64,000 nt of DNA from Clostridia bacterium. Its GTDB lineage: Bacteria; Bacillota; Clostridia; Oscillospirales; Acutalibacteraceae. The DNA is taken from positions 1-64,000 of the forward strand of contig JAFTUG010000007.1 of assembly GCA_017466365.1 (NCBI GenBank). Reading direction: 5' to 3'. Positions 53,007-61,641 of the stretch are shown here, piece after piece; the stretch's first letter is position 1; the number at the start of each line of letters is the position of its first letter. The notes under the pieces are model-generated. The model saw nothing but the letters and a program-made list of their open reading frames with translations, did no database searches and was not told where the DNA came from. The translations under genes and the position numbers were made by a program.

Positions 53007-53849
53007 TTATCCTTTCACTGCGCCTGCCACTACGCCTCGAATAATATATTTCTGGCAGAAAAGATAGAAAATAATAATCGGCAGAATTGCCAAAACGAGC
53101 ATCGCCATAAGCGCACCCATATCCTTGTTGCCGTATCCGCCCGTGAGAGCCATTTGAACGGCAACGGGCAGGGTTTTGTTTTTGCCCGAGCCGAGAACAA
53201 GATAGGGCAGAAGATAATCGTTCCATATCCACATGGCATTAAGAATGGCAACGGTAATTGCTGTAGGCTTAAGAATTGGAAATATAATAGTAAAAAACGC
53301 TCTTATCGGTCCGCAGCCGTCAATGTTTGCCGCCTCCTCAATTTCCACAGGTATGCTTTTTATAAATCCGCTGAACATAAATACGGACAGACCCGCACCG
53401 AAGCCGAGATAAATAAAAACAATTCCGACGGGATTGTTGAGCTTGAATTCAAAAGCATAATAGGTCATTGTATACATTACCATTTGAAACGGAACAACCA
53501 TGCTGAAAACAAAAAAGTAATAGATAATTCTTGTGAATTTATTTTTTATTCTGACTATATACCATGCAGTCATTGAGGTAAGCAAAACTATTCCGGCAAC
53601 TGATGCAACGGTTATGAATGCCGAATTTGCAAACGAACGCATGAAATCTGACTGATTAAAGCCCTTTATAAAGTTTTCAAAGCCGACAAAGGTTTCACCG
53701 CTCGGAAAAGTGAACGGAGAAGAAGAAATATAAAAATTACCCTTAACGGAATTGATAAGAATTATTACAATCGGTGCAAGAAAAACAACGGCAATCAAAG
53801 CCAAAAGAACGTAAACCGCCCCTCTGCCGAACGAGCCTCTTGATTTCAT
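53007..53849 (-). CDS. Carbohydrate ABC transporter permease (MalG type)
   Basis: A 280-residue permease with about six helices. The EAA loop is EIEEAANIDGCGPIRAFFTIIFPILKPT (about 170-197), with the conserved EAA-x3-G pattern that contacts the ATPase. The end VAGAVKG is typical of MalG-like proteins. It pairs with the MalF-like permease encoded just upstream. A GGAGG site lies before the ATG, and the start overlaps the previous stop (TAATG). Confidence 0.93.
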   Translation of the reverse strand: MKSRGSFGRGAVYVLLALIAVVFLAPIVIILINSVKGNFYISSSPFTFPSGETFVGFENFIKGFNQSDFMRSFANSAFITVASVAGIVLLTSMTAWYIVRIKNKFTRIIYYFFVFSMVVPFQMVMYTMTYYAFEFKLNNPVGIVFIYLGFGAGLSVFMFSGFIKSIPVEIEEAANIDGCGPIRAFFTIIFPILKPTAITVAILNAMWIWNDYLLPYLVLGSGKNKTLPVAVQMALTGGYGNKDMGALMAMLVLAILPIIIFYLFCQKYIIRGVVAGAVKG

Positions 53850-54703
53850 TAATGCTCAACCTCCTTCCGACGTGTAGCTCGCAACTGAATAAATGCAATA
53901 AACGCAACAAGCAGGAAGAACACAACAGCTTTTGCCTGACCCATTCCGTGCCACTGTGCAAGCTTCAGCCCCGTATGGTCATAAAAGGTTTTATAAATAT
54001 CAAGCGCAAGAAGCGAGGTTTCGGGAGCTTTGCCGTTGAGAGCAAGGTTCTGATCAAACAGCTTGAAGGAATTTGTAAGGGTTAAAAATGTGCATATTGT
54101 AACCGACGGCATAACCATGGGAACAGTAACATGAAAAAGTGTCTGCAAAGGAGATGCGCCGTCAATAGCCGCTGCTTCATTGAGATTATCGGGAATATTC
54201 TGAATGCCTGCAATATATATAATCATCATATAACCGATAAGCTGCCAATTCATAAGAATAACAAGCCCCCAGAAGCCGTAATCGGGGTTATATGTGATAT
54301 CAACTCCGAAATATCCGAGAACACCGTTAATTATAAGGCTCCATATATGACCCAGAACAATACCGCCGATAAGGTTAGGCATAAAAAACACGGTTCTGAA
54401 AAGATTGGTCCCTTTTAGACCTTTGGTTAAAAGCAGTGCAATTGCAAAAGCTATAACATTAACGGTTATCACCGAAACAACGGTAAATTTAACCGTAAGC
54501 CAAAGCGAGTTCATAAACGTTTTATCGGTTGTAAAAATTTTAATGTAGTTTAAAAAACCGACCCATTTGCTTTCACTTACAACCTTGAACTCCGTGAAGG
54601 AAAGATAAACTCCCATAATAAATGGCACGGCAAAGGATACGGCAAAGGCTGCAAGAGTCGGCAGAATAAAAACAGGAAAATATTTTTTCAGCGATTTCTG
54701 CAT
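53849..54703 (-). CDS. Carbohydrate ABC transporter permease (MalF type)
   Basis: A 284-residue permease with about six helices. YFPVFILPTLAAFAVSFAVPFIMGVYLSFTEF (about 9-40) is the usual start. The EAA loop is NLNEAAAIDGASPLQTLFHVTVPMV (about 163-187). It forms the channel with the MalG-like subunit. The gene sits behind the binding-protein gene after an intercistronic hairpin and shares its stop codon with the next start. Confidence 0.93.
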   Translation of the reverse strand: MQKSLKKYFPVFILPTLAAFAVSFAVPFIMGVYLSFTEFKVVSESKWVGFLNYIKIFTTDKTFMNSLWLTVKFTVVSVITVNVIAFAIALLLTKGLKGTNLFRTVFFMPNLIGGIVLGHIWSLIINGVLGYFGVDITYNPDYGFWGLVILMNWQLIGYMMIIYIAGIQNIPDNLNEAAAIDGASPLQTLFHVTVPMVMPSVTICTFLTLTNSFKLFDQNLALNGKAPETSLLALDIYKTFYDHTGLKLAQWHGMGQAKAVVFFLLVAFIAFIQLRATRRKEVEH

Positions 54704-54730
54704 CTTATCAACTCCGAGGATAATATATCA

Positions 54731-54755
54731 TGCAAGGGTCATAACGACCCTTGCA
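54731..54755 (-). terminator. Intercistronic hairpin between binding protein and permease
   Basis: TGCAAGGGTC / GACCCTTGCA, a perfect 10-bp stem with a 5-base loop and no T run. In sugar importers such hairpins stabilise the binding-protein mRNA or reduce readthrough; here that is an inference. Confidence 0.65.
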
Positions 54756-54771
54756 CTCATTGCTGATAAAA

Positions 54772-56139
54772 TTATACCCCGAATTCACTCTTCCATTCCT
54801 CAACGGCAATTTTTTTAACCTCATCCCATGTCATAGCACCCTGGGCATATTTAAGAAGCGCCGCACCGTACTTATCCTTATAATGAACACTCGGAAAAAC
54901 CGTAAAATTCCACGGAATATTTTTAATGTTATCCATATTCATCCAACGAACTACCTCTCTTGCAAGAGGGTCATCGGGAGTTTCCGATTCATCAAAGGTA
55001 TCAAACGGTGAAATAAATCCAAGCTTTTCCGTTACAAATTTTTTGCCCTTTTCAGAGCTGAAGAGCCAGTAAAGAAAATCGGCAGCGGCTTTTTGCTCCG
55101 CTTCACTTGCCTTGGCATTTATACAGATAAAATTTTCCGTGCCGATACAGATACCCATATTCTCTTCTCCGGGTATTCCGGTATAAACAGGCAGGAATTT
55201 TATATCCTCCGCAGAAACGGTATTACCCGATACACCGAGAATCTGTGAAGCACCCCAGTTTCCGTTTTGCACCATGGCACATTTTCCGAGTGCAAATTCC
55301 GCCATTGATGAGGTTACATCAAGAGTACCGAGCTGTTTTTTATCTGTGGTTGAATTGTTGATATAAAGGTCAAAAATATTCTTGAAGTTATCGGAATAGG
55401 TGAAGTCAATCGTTTTGTAATCCTCACCGGTCAAATCAATTCCCTTATCCTGAAATTCAATTGAAAGAGGAATATTCATAAGATGCGTCTGCCATCTCCA
55501 ATCCTCACCCGTTTTAAGAGAGGTTGCGGCAAAAACACCCTGAATGCCGAGCTTCTCTTTATTCTTCTGCATATCCTCGACAACAGCCTTGAGTGCCGCA
55601 AAACTTGTTATCTCATCGGCAGACTTATATTCGGTTGCTTTTTCGGGAAGTGCAAAATAAGCATCGAGAATTTTGGCATTATAAATAATTCCGTATCCCT
55701 CTACAACATAGGGTATGCCGTAAACCTTTCCTTCCGAAGTAACAGCAAGAGACTTATCCTTAAGATGCTTATAAAGCTCTGTACCGGATAAATCGGCGCA
55801 ATATTCAGCCCATGAGGTGTAGCCTATAGGACCGTTAATCTGAAAAAGTGTAGGCGCTTCGCTTGTTGCCATTCTTGCGGTGAGGGTTGACTCATAAGTT
55901 CCCGATGCCGCTGTTTCAACAACAAGCCTCACTCCTGTTTCAGCCTCATATTCAGCGGCAATTTCATCATAAACCTCGGCAATTTCAGGCTTGAAATTAA
56001 GGTATCTTATTTCTTTTACAGACTCTGAAACACCTGAACTGCCGCCTGTTTCACCCATATCGGTGTTGCCGTTGCAAGCGGTAAACACACAGAGCAAAAC
56101 GATAATTGCCGAAATAACAGAAACAAATTTTTTAATCAT
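54772..56139 (-). CDS. Extracellular solute-binding lipoprotein (SBP_bac_1, carbohydrate)
   Basis: A 455-residue lipoprotein. The signal peptide ends in lipobox VFTACN (lipidated Cys at about residue 22). The mature protein has the type 1 binding fold: EIRYLNFKPEIAEVYDEIAAEYEAETGVRLVVE (about 43-77), LTARMATSEAPTLFQINGP, and a C-terminal FLYWLFSSEKGKKFVTEKLGFISPF (about 360-390). It captures a sugar outside the cell for the permease pair and ATPase. The ATG follows ACGGAGG. It is the first gene of the operon; no regulator is adjacent. Confidence 0.95.
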   Translation of the reverse strand: MIKKFVSVISAIIVLLCVFTACNGNTDMGETGGSSGVSESVKEIRYLNFKPEIAEVYDEIAAEYEAETGVRLVVETAASGTYESTLTARMATSEAPTLFQINGPIGYTSWAEYCADLSGTELYKHLKDKSLAVTSEGKVYGIPYVVEGYGIIYNAKILDAYFALPEKATEYKSADEITSFAALKAVVEDMQKNKEKLGIQGVFAATSLKTGEDWRWQTHLMNIPLSIEFQDKGIDLTGEDYKTIDFTYSDNFKNIFDLYINNSTTDKKQLGTLDVTSSMAEFALGKCAMVQNGNWGASQILGVSGNTVSAEDIKFLPVYTGIPGEENMGICIGTENFICINAKASEAEQKAAADFLYWLFSSEKGKKFVTEKLGFISPFDTFDESETPDDPLAREVVRWMNMDNIKNIPWNFTVFPSVHYKDKYGAALLKYAQGAMTWDEVKKIAVEEWKSEFGV

Positions 56140-56201
56140 AATTTTTCCTCCGTTTTAAAATGTGGCAATTATATTATTCACCGCAAAAACCGTTATCATA
56201 C

Positions 56202-56247
56202 AAAAAATTCCGCCCGACGCAAACTGCACCGAGCGGATAAATTTTTT
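56202..56247 (-). terminator. Terminator of the M23 peptidase gene
   Basis: On the minus strand, an AAAAAATT...CCGCTCGG / CCGGGCGGAATTTTTT-type imperfect stem ends in a T run, directly after the stop codon at 56249. Confidence 0.7.
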
Positions 56248-56248
56248 A

Positions 56249-58471
56249 TTAATAAATATAATTTGCGGGGTTATAGGTTTCGCCGTTATAAATAACCTCA
56301 AAGTGAAGATGCGGTCCTGTTGAGTTACCTGTTGAACCGACCTTACCTATCGTCTGGCCCGCTTCAACATAATCACCTACAGAAACAGTCATTGAACCCG
56401 AAACCATATGGGCATATCTTGTTTTATAGCCATCGCCGTGGTTTATGAGAATCATATTACCGTAGCCCGAATTGCTTCGCTGAACCACTTCAACACGGCC
56501 GCTTCTTGAAGCGATAACGGGAGTGCCGAGTGCACCGCCGCCTGACTTAACAAGGTCGATACCCTTATGCCAGCCTCTGCTTCGCCATCCGTAAGCCGAG
56601 CTGACATAATGACAACTCGGAGCAGGCCAAAGGAAGCCCTTCTTTGATGCCGAACCGATATATACACCGTTATATGAAGTCTTTGTGCCGACAACCACAA
56701 CTTCGTCCACAGGCTCCTTGACGGTTTCGTAATCATAGTCTGTATCTTCCAAAACACCGTCAATGTAAATCTGCGTTTTTATAACCCGTTCGGAGCCGTT
56801 AACACCTTCCTGTGTTACCTGTCTGTAGCCGCTGTATTTTGTTGCATCACGTCTTGTGATTGTTTCAAACTCAATATCCCTTACACTTGTAGAGGTAATT
56901 ATTTTCTTAATACTGACAAGCTTGCCTTCATTTTCAGCCTTTTCAACAGTAAGCACCTCGCCCGGCTTGATGTTTTCCCAATCAATTCCGGGATTAAGGG
57001 TTTTGATATATTCTTCGGAAACACCGTATGCAGCGGCAATTTCCGCAAGAGTATCTTCAGAGGTAACGGTATGTGTTTTGTTCTGACCGCTTGTTCCCTT
57101 TATGGCATTGGTCAATCGGGCAGCATCCCACATAACACTTGCGTTATCTCGGTAAAGACCCTGAACATAATCTATTGTTTCGGCAAAGCTGACAACATAG
57201 TTATTAGACTGTGCCTCCGCTTCATAAGGAGCGATATAATCGTTGAAAACCGTTTTTGCATCCGCTTCGTTTTTAACTGCACAGATAAACTCACCGTCAA
57301 TATAAACACCGCAGGCATGGGTAAGGTTATCAACGGAATTTTCAATCATCTTATCCGAAATCGCCTGCGCATCGTTAAGCTCATCGAGCGAAACAAGGCT
57401 GAGCGAATACTGTGCGTTGTTCAAATCCGCCGCAGGAGCTGCGGCAACGGTAACATCAACACTTTCTGCATACGCGCCCGAATCAAGACGTTCTTTTACA
57501 AGATCCTTCGCTTCGATATAAACCGCTTCATCGCTGATATAACCAAGGCTCTGACCGTTGTAAATAACTTCAAGAGCAAATGTTACGCCGTTCCAGTAAT
57601 TAACCGTTACTAAAAACACCGCAAGAGCCGCAACCGGCATAAGATAATTAAAAAATGTTTTCAGCAAATCATTGTGTCGTTTAAATGCTTTCTTAAAATA
57701 ATGAAGCATAACCGACGGAATGGTAAGCGGTTTTTTCAGCGCCGCTTTTATTGATTTTTCCGCATTTTTTATTTCTCTGCGGAAATGAACGATTTCCTTA
57801 AGAGTGTTTCTTGCACGGCTGTGTATGCTTTTCTTTGTGTTTGCGGTTGCTCTTGAAAAAGCAGCATACATACGTTTAAACGGAAATCCGATAATTTTAA
57901 ACAAGAAACCGAAAACTGCCGAAACAACCCCGCAGATAGTATCGCCAAACGAATAAAACGCAGAATAAAAAGCATTGGAATCGGATAAATCATACTCCTC
58001 AACAGGCTCCGCAGCTTTTGCTTTTTTCTTTTTCTTGATGTCGGTTTTCTTGGCTGACTGTATTTCTGCTTTTTTAGGATTATCTTCGTTTATTAATTTA
58101 TCAATGTGTTCAAGCTCCTCACGCACAACCTCATGTCCGTCAATTTCAGGCATGATTCGGCTGCTGATCGAGGTGCGCTTTTCAACCTTCTTTTCAGGCT
58201 CATTTTTGCTTTGGGCATCCTCAAGCTGAAGCGAATATCTTCTTTCGATATCCTCTTTGATCGCCTGCATTTCAAACTCACGGCGTTTTTCATCCTTAAG
58301 CCTGAGCCGTTCTTCCTTGAGCCTTAATTCTTCTTCTCTCGACCTTACGGGTTTCTTTTTTGTCTGTTTACTGTAAATGCTGTCAAGATCGTAAAGTCCG
58401 TCAATTACCTCATCAAAAGAATCGGGGCGGCTCATACCGTTTTTATTCTCTTTTTTGTTTTCTTCGCTCAT
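56249..58471 (-). CDS. Membrane-anchored M23 peptidase with G5 and LysM domains
   Basis: A 740-residue protein. Residues 1-270 are cytoplasmic by topology: highly charged, coiled-coil-rich (REEELRLKEERLRLKDEKR, about 45-63) and with a hydrophobic/basic stretch (about 175-205). One transmembrane helix lies at about 274-294. Outside are a beta-rich region, a LysM (about 466-511), a G5-like domain (about 520-596) and an M23 peptidase domain (about 615-740) with His635, Asp639, and His721/His723 in GPHLHF. M23 enzymes cut peptidoglycan cross-bridges. The ATG at 58471 has AAAGGAG 9 bases upstream. The function of the long head is unknown. Confidence 0.9.
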   Translation of the reverse strand: MSEENKKENKNGMSRPDSFDEVIDGLYDLDSIYSKQTKKKPVRSREEELRLKEERLRLKDEKRREFEMQAIKEDIERRYSLQLEDAQSKNEPEKKVEKRTSISSRIMPEIDGHEVVREELEHIDKLINEDNPKKAEIQSAKKTDIKKKKKAKAAEPVEEYDLSDSNAFYSAFYSFGDTICGVVSAVFGFLFKIIGFPFKRMYAAFSRATANTKKSIHSRARNTLKEIVHFRREIKNAEKSIKAALKKPLTIPSVMLHYFKKAFKRHNDLLKTFFNYLMPVAALAVFLVTVNYWNGVTFALEVIYNGQSLGYISDEAVYIEAKDLVKERLDSGAYAESVDVTVAAAPAADLNNAQYSLSLVSLDELNDAQAISDKMIENSVDNLTHACGVYIDGEFICAVKNEADAKTVFNDYIAPYEAEAQSNNYVVSFAETIDYVQGLYRDNASVMWDAARLTNAIKGTSGQNKTHTVTSEDTLAEIAAAYGVSEEYIKTLNPGIDWENIKPGEVLTVEKAENEGKLVSIKKIITSTSVRDIEFETITRRDATKYSGYRQVTQEGVNGSERVIKTQIYIDGVLEDTDYDYETVKEPVDEVVVVGTKTSYNGVYIGSASKKGFLWPAPSCHYVSSAYGWRSRGWHKGIDLVKSGGGALGTPVIASRSGRVEVVQRSNSGYGNMILINHGDGYKTRYAHMVSGSMTVSVGDYVEAGQTIGKVGSTGNSTGPHLHFEVIYNGETYNPANYIY

Positions 58472-58515
58472 AAACAGCCGCTCCTTTCCATGATAAATCA
58501 AATAATATTTCTTGT

Positions 58516-58544
58516 ATTATAATATAAAAAGCACCTCATTACAA
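58516..58544 (-). promoter_or_regulatory. Promoter of the M23 peptidase gene
   Basis: The minus strand reads TTGTAA, 17-base spacer, TATAAT, about 45 bases before the start codon. Confidence 0.7.
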
Positions 58545-58602
58545 GTCTTAAAAAGAAAAATAATGTCGGTGCCTCTTAAATTTACATTCAATTAATAATA
58601 TA

Positions 58603-59442
58603 TTATATATTTTCCAGATATCTCGCAAGTGCATCTCGCCAATGGGGCAAACGCTCAAAACCGTTATTATCAAGACTCACTTTTGAAAGCCTTGAATTTG
58701 CAGGTCTTTTTGCAACGGATTTGTATTCACTGCTGGTTACGGGAATTATTTTTGTTTTTGCGCCCGAAAGTTCCATTATTTTGGCTGCAAATTCAGCCCA
58801 ACTGCAAAAGCCCTCATTCGTAGCATGGTAAACTCCGTATTTATCCGTAACAATCATATTGCAAATAAGCTTTGACAAATCCTTTGTATAGGTCGGTGAA
58901 CCTATCTGGTCGTTGACGACGGTGATTTCTTCTCTCTCTTTTGAAAGACGGAGCATTGTTTTAACAAAATTCTTTCCGTTTTCACCAAACACCCATGAAA
59001 TACGCACTATAAAGTGCTTTTTACAGTTTTCGGCAACGGCTTTCTCTCCTGCAAGCTTTGATTCGCCGTAATAATTGCAAGGCATTGTTTCGCTGTCGGT
59101 TTCAAATGAAGTGTTCCCCTCGCCGCTGAAAACATAATCCGTGCTGATATAAAGCATTTTTATGTCATGCGCTGCACATGAACGGGCAATATTAAGAGTA
59201 CCTTCAGCATTAACTCTGCGGCAGGTTTCTTTTTCCGTTTCGGCGATATCAACATTGGTAAAGGCGGCACAATGAATAACCGCATCTGCTCCGCATTGAG
59301 AAATAAAGCTTTCGACCGCTTCGGAATCGGTTATATCAAGCTCGGGAAGATCTGCGCCTACAGGTTCAATGCCGTTTTTTATAAGCTCCGATACAACATC
59401 CGTGCCGAGCTGACCCTTTGAACCCGTTACAATAATTTTCAT
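58603..59442 (-). CDS. rfbD: dTDP-4-dehydrorhamnose reductase RfbD
   Basis: A 279-residue short-chain dehydrogenase/epimerase-type enzyme. The NAD(P) motif GSKGQLGTDV (about 7-16) starts the protein, FTNVDIAETE and YISTDYVFSGEG follow, and the active-site YxxxK is YYGESKLAGEK (about 128-138). It makes the last step of dTDP-L-rhamnose, used in cell-wall polysaccharides. The other rml genes are not in the window. The ATG follows AAAGGGGG. Confidence 0.93.
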   Translation of the reverse strand: MKIIVTGSKGQLGTDVVSELIKNGIEPVGADLPELDITDSEAVESFISQCGADAVIHCAAFTNVDIAETEKETCRRVNAEGTLNIARSCAAHDIKMLYISTDYVFSGEGNTSFETDSETMPCNYYGESKLAGEKAVAENCKKHFIVRISWVFGENGKNFVKTMLRLSKEREEITVVNDQIGSPTYTKDLSKLICNMIVTDKYGVYHATNEGFCSWAEFAAKIMELSGAKTKIIPVTSSEYKSVAKRPANSRLSKVSLDNNGFERLPHWRDALARYLENI

Positions 59443-59466
59443 AACCGCACCCCCTTTGTTTTTGAT

Positions 59467-59495
59467 ATTTTATCATATTTTCAAGTAATTAACAA
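59467..59495 (-). promoter_or_regulatory. Promoter of rfbD
   Basis: The minus strand reads TTGTTA, 17-base spacer, TAAAAT, 24 bases before the start codon. Confidence 0.55.
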
Positions 59496-59586
59496 TATTT
59501 TTTTGATTTAATCTGTTGCAAATTGAAAATATGTGGTATTATTATATCAGGACTATGCTCGCTAACCTGAACAGAGGTGATTTTTT

Positions 59587-60405
59587 ATGGCATTTAAAAA
59601 CCTTGTGGACTTACATACACATACCGATAATTCCTTTGACGGACACCATTCAACAATGTTTCTTTGCGAAACGGCATGCATGAAGGGCTTAAGAGCCGTT
59701 GCATTCACCGACCACCTTGAAATGGATGCCTTCTATAAAGGAAATTTTGACCGTACCGCAATTCAGTCATATTTTGAAATTGCAAAAGCCCGCTCGGCAT
59801 TCAGCGGAAAGCTCATGGTATGCGTTGGCGCCGAACTCGGTCAAGCCATATACAACAAGCCTGTTTCGGAAAAGCTTGTTAAAATGATGAATTATGATTT
59901 TATCATCGGTTCAATACACAATCTGCCTGATATGCAGGATTTTTATTATATGGATTTCAGCGATGAAAGCATTGACTATATGAATTTGCTCCGTCAATAT
60001 TTTGAATGTGAATTGCAGCTTGCCGAATGGGCCCAATTCGATACCCTTGCTCATCTGACCTATCCTCTTCGCTATATCGTGGGTAAATACGGAAAAAGCG
60101 TTGATATGTCAGGCTTTTCAGAAATAATCGATGAAATTCTGTTAACACTTATTAAAAACAAAACTTCACTTGAAATAAACACCGCTGGGCTTCGCAAGCC
60201 CATAGGGGTAACATCTCCCGACGAGAATATAATAAGAAGATATAAAGAACTTGGCGGAAAGCTTATAACAATAGGCTCCGATGCACATTATGCAGAGCAT
60301 CTCGGAGCCGGAATTGAGCAGGGCTATGAGATTGCTCTTAAATGCGGCTTTGATAAGGTTGCGGTTTATCAGGGAAGAACACCCACACTTATTCCTATTG
60401 AATAA
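59587..60405 (+). CDS. PHP-domain phosphatase, histidinol-phosphatase (HisJ/HisK) family
   Basis: A 272-residue PHP enzyme. The first metal motif is DLHTHTDNS (about 8-16), then TDHLEMDAF (about 40-48), GAELGQA (Glu, about 81), GSIHNL (His) and GSDAHYAEHLG (about 233-243). It hydrolyses a phosphomonoester, with histidinol phosphate as the family substrate. No other his gene is near, so a different sugar phosphate is possible. The ATG follows CAGAGGTG. ispE lies 12 bases downstream. Confidence 0.87.
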   Translation: MAFKNLVDLHTHTDNSFDGHHSTMFLCETACMKGLRAVAFTDHLEMDAFYKGNFDRTAIQSYFEIAKARSAFSGKLMVCVGAELGQAIYNKPVSEKLVKMMNYDFIIGSIHNLPDMQDFYYMDFSDESIDYMNLLRQYFECELQLAEWAQFDTLAHLTYPLRYIVGKYGKSVDMSGFSEIIDEILLTLIKNKTSLEINTAGLRKPIGVTSPDENIIRRYKELGGKLITIGSDAHYAEHLGAGIEQGYEIALKCGFDKVAVYQGRTPTLIPIE

Positions 60406-60417
60406 GGAGGAAAATAT

Positions 60418-61281
60418 ATGAAAATAACAGTTAATGCCCCTGCAAAAATCAATCTTTTTCTTGATATTATCGGAAAACTCGATAACGGTTATCACAGTCT
60501 TTTCATGGTTATGCAAGCCGTGGGTCTTTGCGACGAAATAACCGTTGAAAAAAGTGAAAAAAGCGGCATTTTTCTCACTTGCTCGGAAGAAAAGCTTCCT
60601 TGTGACGAAAAAAACATCGCTTACAAAGCTGCGGCTGCTTTCTGCAAAAAAAACGGGATTGAACCCAATGTTAAAATTCACATAGAAAAAAGAATCCCCT
60701 TTGCCGCAGGTCTTGCAGGCGGAAGTGCCGATGCGGCAGCGGTAATCGTTGCGCTTGATAAGCTCTACGAAACTAAATTGAGCGAATATGAGCTTTGCAA
60801 AACGGGTCTTTTGGTCGGAAGCGACGTTCCTTTCTGCATAAAGGGCGGAACCTGCCTTTCACAGAATACGGGCGGCATTCTCTCGCCTCTCGAGCCGCTT
60901 AAAAACTGCTATATCGTTCTTGCAAAACCCGAGAAAGGAGTTTCAACCGCAGAGGCATATGCGGCGGCAGACAGCACTTATCTTTACAGACCTGACAGCA
61001 TGAGAATGCTTGATGCCTGCGAAAAGGGCAATTTTGAAGGTATATGCAAATATGCAGGCAATGTTTTTGAGCAGGTAATTGAGGTTGCCGAAAGAGTTGA
61101 ATTTAAAGAAACTATGAGAAAACACGGCTGTTCACTCTGCCAGATGAGCGGCAGCGGCCCGACGGTTTTTGCTCTGTTTGAAAACAAAGAAAACGCAGAA
61201 GCGTGTGCGGATGAACTCAGAAAAATCTGTCCGAATGTATTTTTAACCACACCTGTAAATCACGGGGCGGTTGCAAACTGA
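60418..61281 (+). CDS. ispE: 4-diphosphocytidyl-2-C-methyl-D-erythritol kinase IspE
   Basis: A 287-residue GHMP kinase of the MEP isoprenoid pathway. It phosphorylates the 2-hydroxyl of CDP-methylerythritol with ATP. NAPAKINLFLDIIGK (about 4-18) gives the catalytic Lys, PFAAGLAGGSADAAAVI (about 97-113) is the ATP-loop signature, and CQMSGSGPTVFALF (about 240-253) is the third GHMP motif. A GGAGGAAAA site precedes the ATG. It follows the PHP phosphatase at 12 bases and ends just before a MITE-like repeat. Confidence 0.95.
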   Translation: MKITVNAPAKINLFLDIIGKLDNGYHSLFMVMQAVGLCDEITVEKSEKSGIFLTCSEEKLPCDEKNIAYKAAAAFCKKNGIEPNVKIHIEKRIPFAAGLAGGSADAAAVIVALDKLYETKLSEYELCKTGLLVGSDVPFCIKGGTCLSQNTGGILSPLEPLKNCYIVLAKPEKGVSTAEAYAAADSTYLYRPDSMRMLDACEKGNFEGICKYAGNVFEQVIEVAERVEFKETMRKHGCSLCQMSGSGPTVFALFENKENAEACADELRKICPNVFLTTPVNHGAVAN

Positions 61282-61302
61282 TAATTTAAATCTGCAGGAA
61301 AT

Positions 61303-61452
61303 CTTTGCCTCCCTCTGACGAGGGAGGTGGATTTTGCGAAGCAAAAGACGGAGGGAGAGAACTGTCCATTATCTTAATGCTTTCTCAAATCTCTCGCAAA
61401 ATTCTTCTCTCTTTCAGTCCTACGGACAGCTTCCTCGTCAGAGGAAGCCGAA
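61303..61452. mobile_element. MITE-like intergenic repeat with inverted ends
   Basis: The left end (CCTCCCTCTGACGAGGGAGG, 61308-61327) and right end (CTTCCTCGTCAGAGGAAGCC, 61430-61449) are imperfect inverted repeats of each other, and each also forms its own hairpin. Internal motifs TTTTGC/GCAAAA, GACGGAGGGAG and GTCCTACGGAC add further stems. No protein is encoded. The arrangement matches a short non-autonomous element that I associate with Ruminococcaceae intergenic regions; copy number cannot be tested here. The rest of the 360-base gap up to 61641 holds a terminator and about 110 bases with nothing recognisable. Confidence 0.65.
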
Positions 61453-61496
61453 ACAACAAGCAACATTTTTTAAATCGAAATCACATAAAACACAAC

Positions 61497-61526
61497 AAAA
61501 AAGAGGCTGTAAACAGCCTCTTTTTG
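61497..61526. terminator. Terminator downstream of the repeat
   Basis: AAAAAAGAGGCTGT / ACAGCCTCTTTTT, near-perfect stem with a 2-base loop and A/T runs on both sides. It separates ispE from the convergent DUF5104 gene. Confidence 0.85.
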
Positions 61527-61641
61527 ATTACATAATAGAATTATCAGACACTTCGTTTGTTTCTACTCGCAGTAAATCAAAGAATCGTCCCCTGATTGAA
61601 AGACAGTAGGGAGCATTTCGATCGAAAAACTCATTCTCTAA

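Noticed and set aside
53002..53232. Extra 77 codons upstream of the ABC ATPase start
   Set aside because: The frame is open inside the permease gene, but the sequence is not ATPase-like; the ATG at 53001 has a good ribosome site and begins the conserved domain.
54731..54755. Intrinsic terminator separating the ABC genes
   Set aside because: It lacks a T run and the downstream genes have no promoter of their own, so it is better seen as an intercistronic hairpin.
61303..61452. CRISPR-like array
   Set aside because: The repeated motifs are inverted ends and hairpins of one small element, not direct repeats with unique spacers; no cas gene is in the window.
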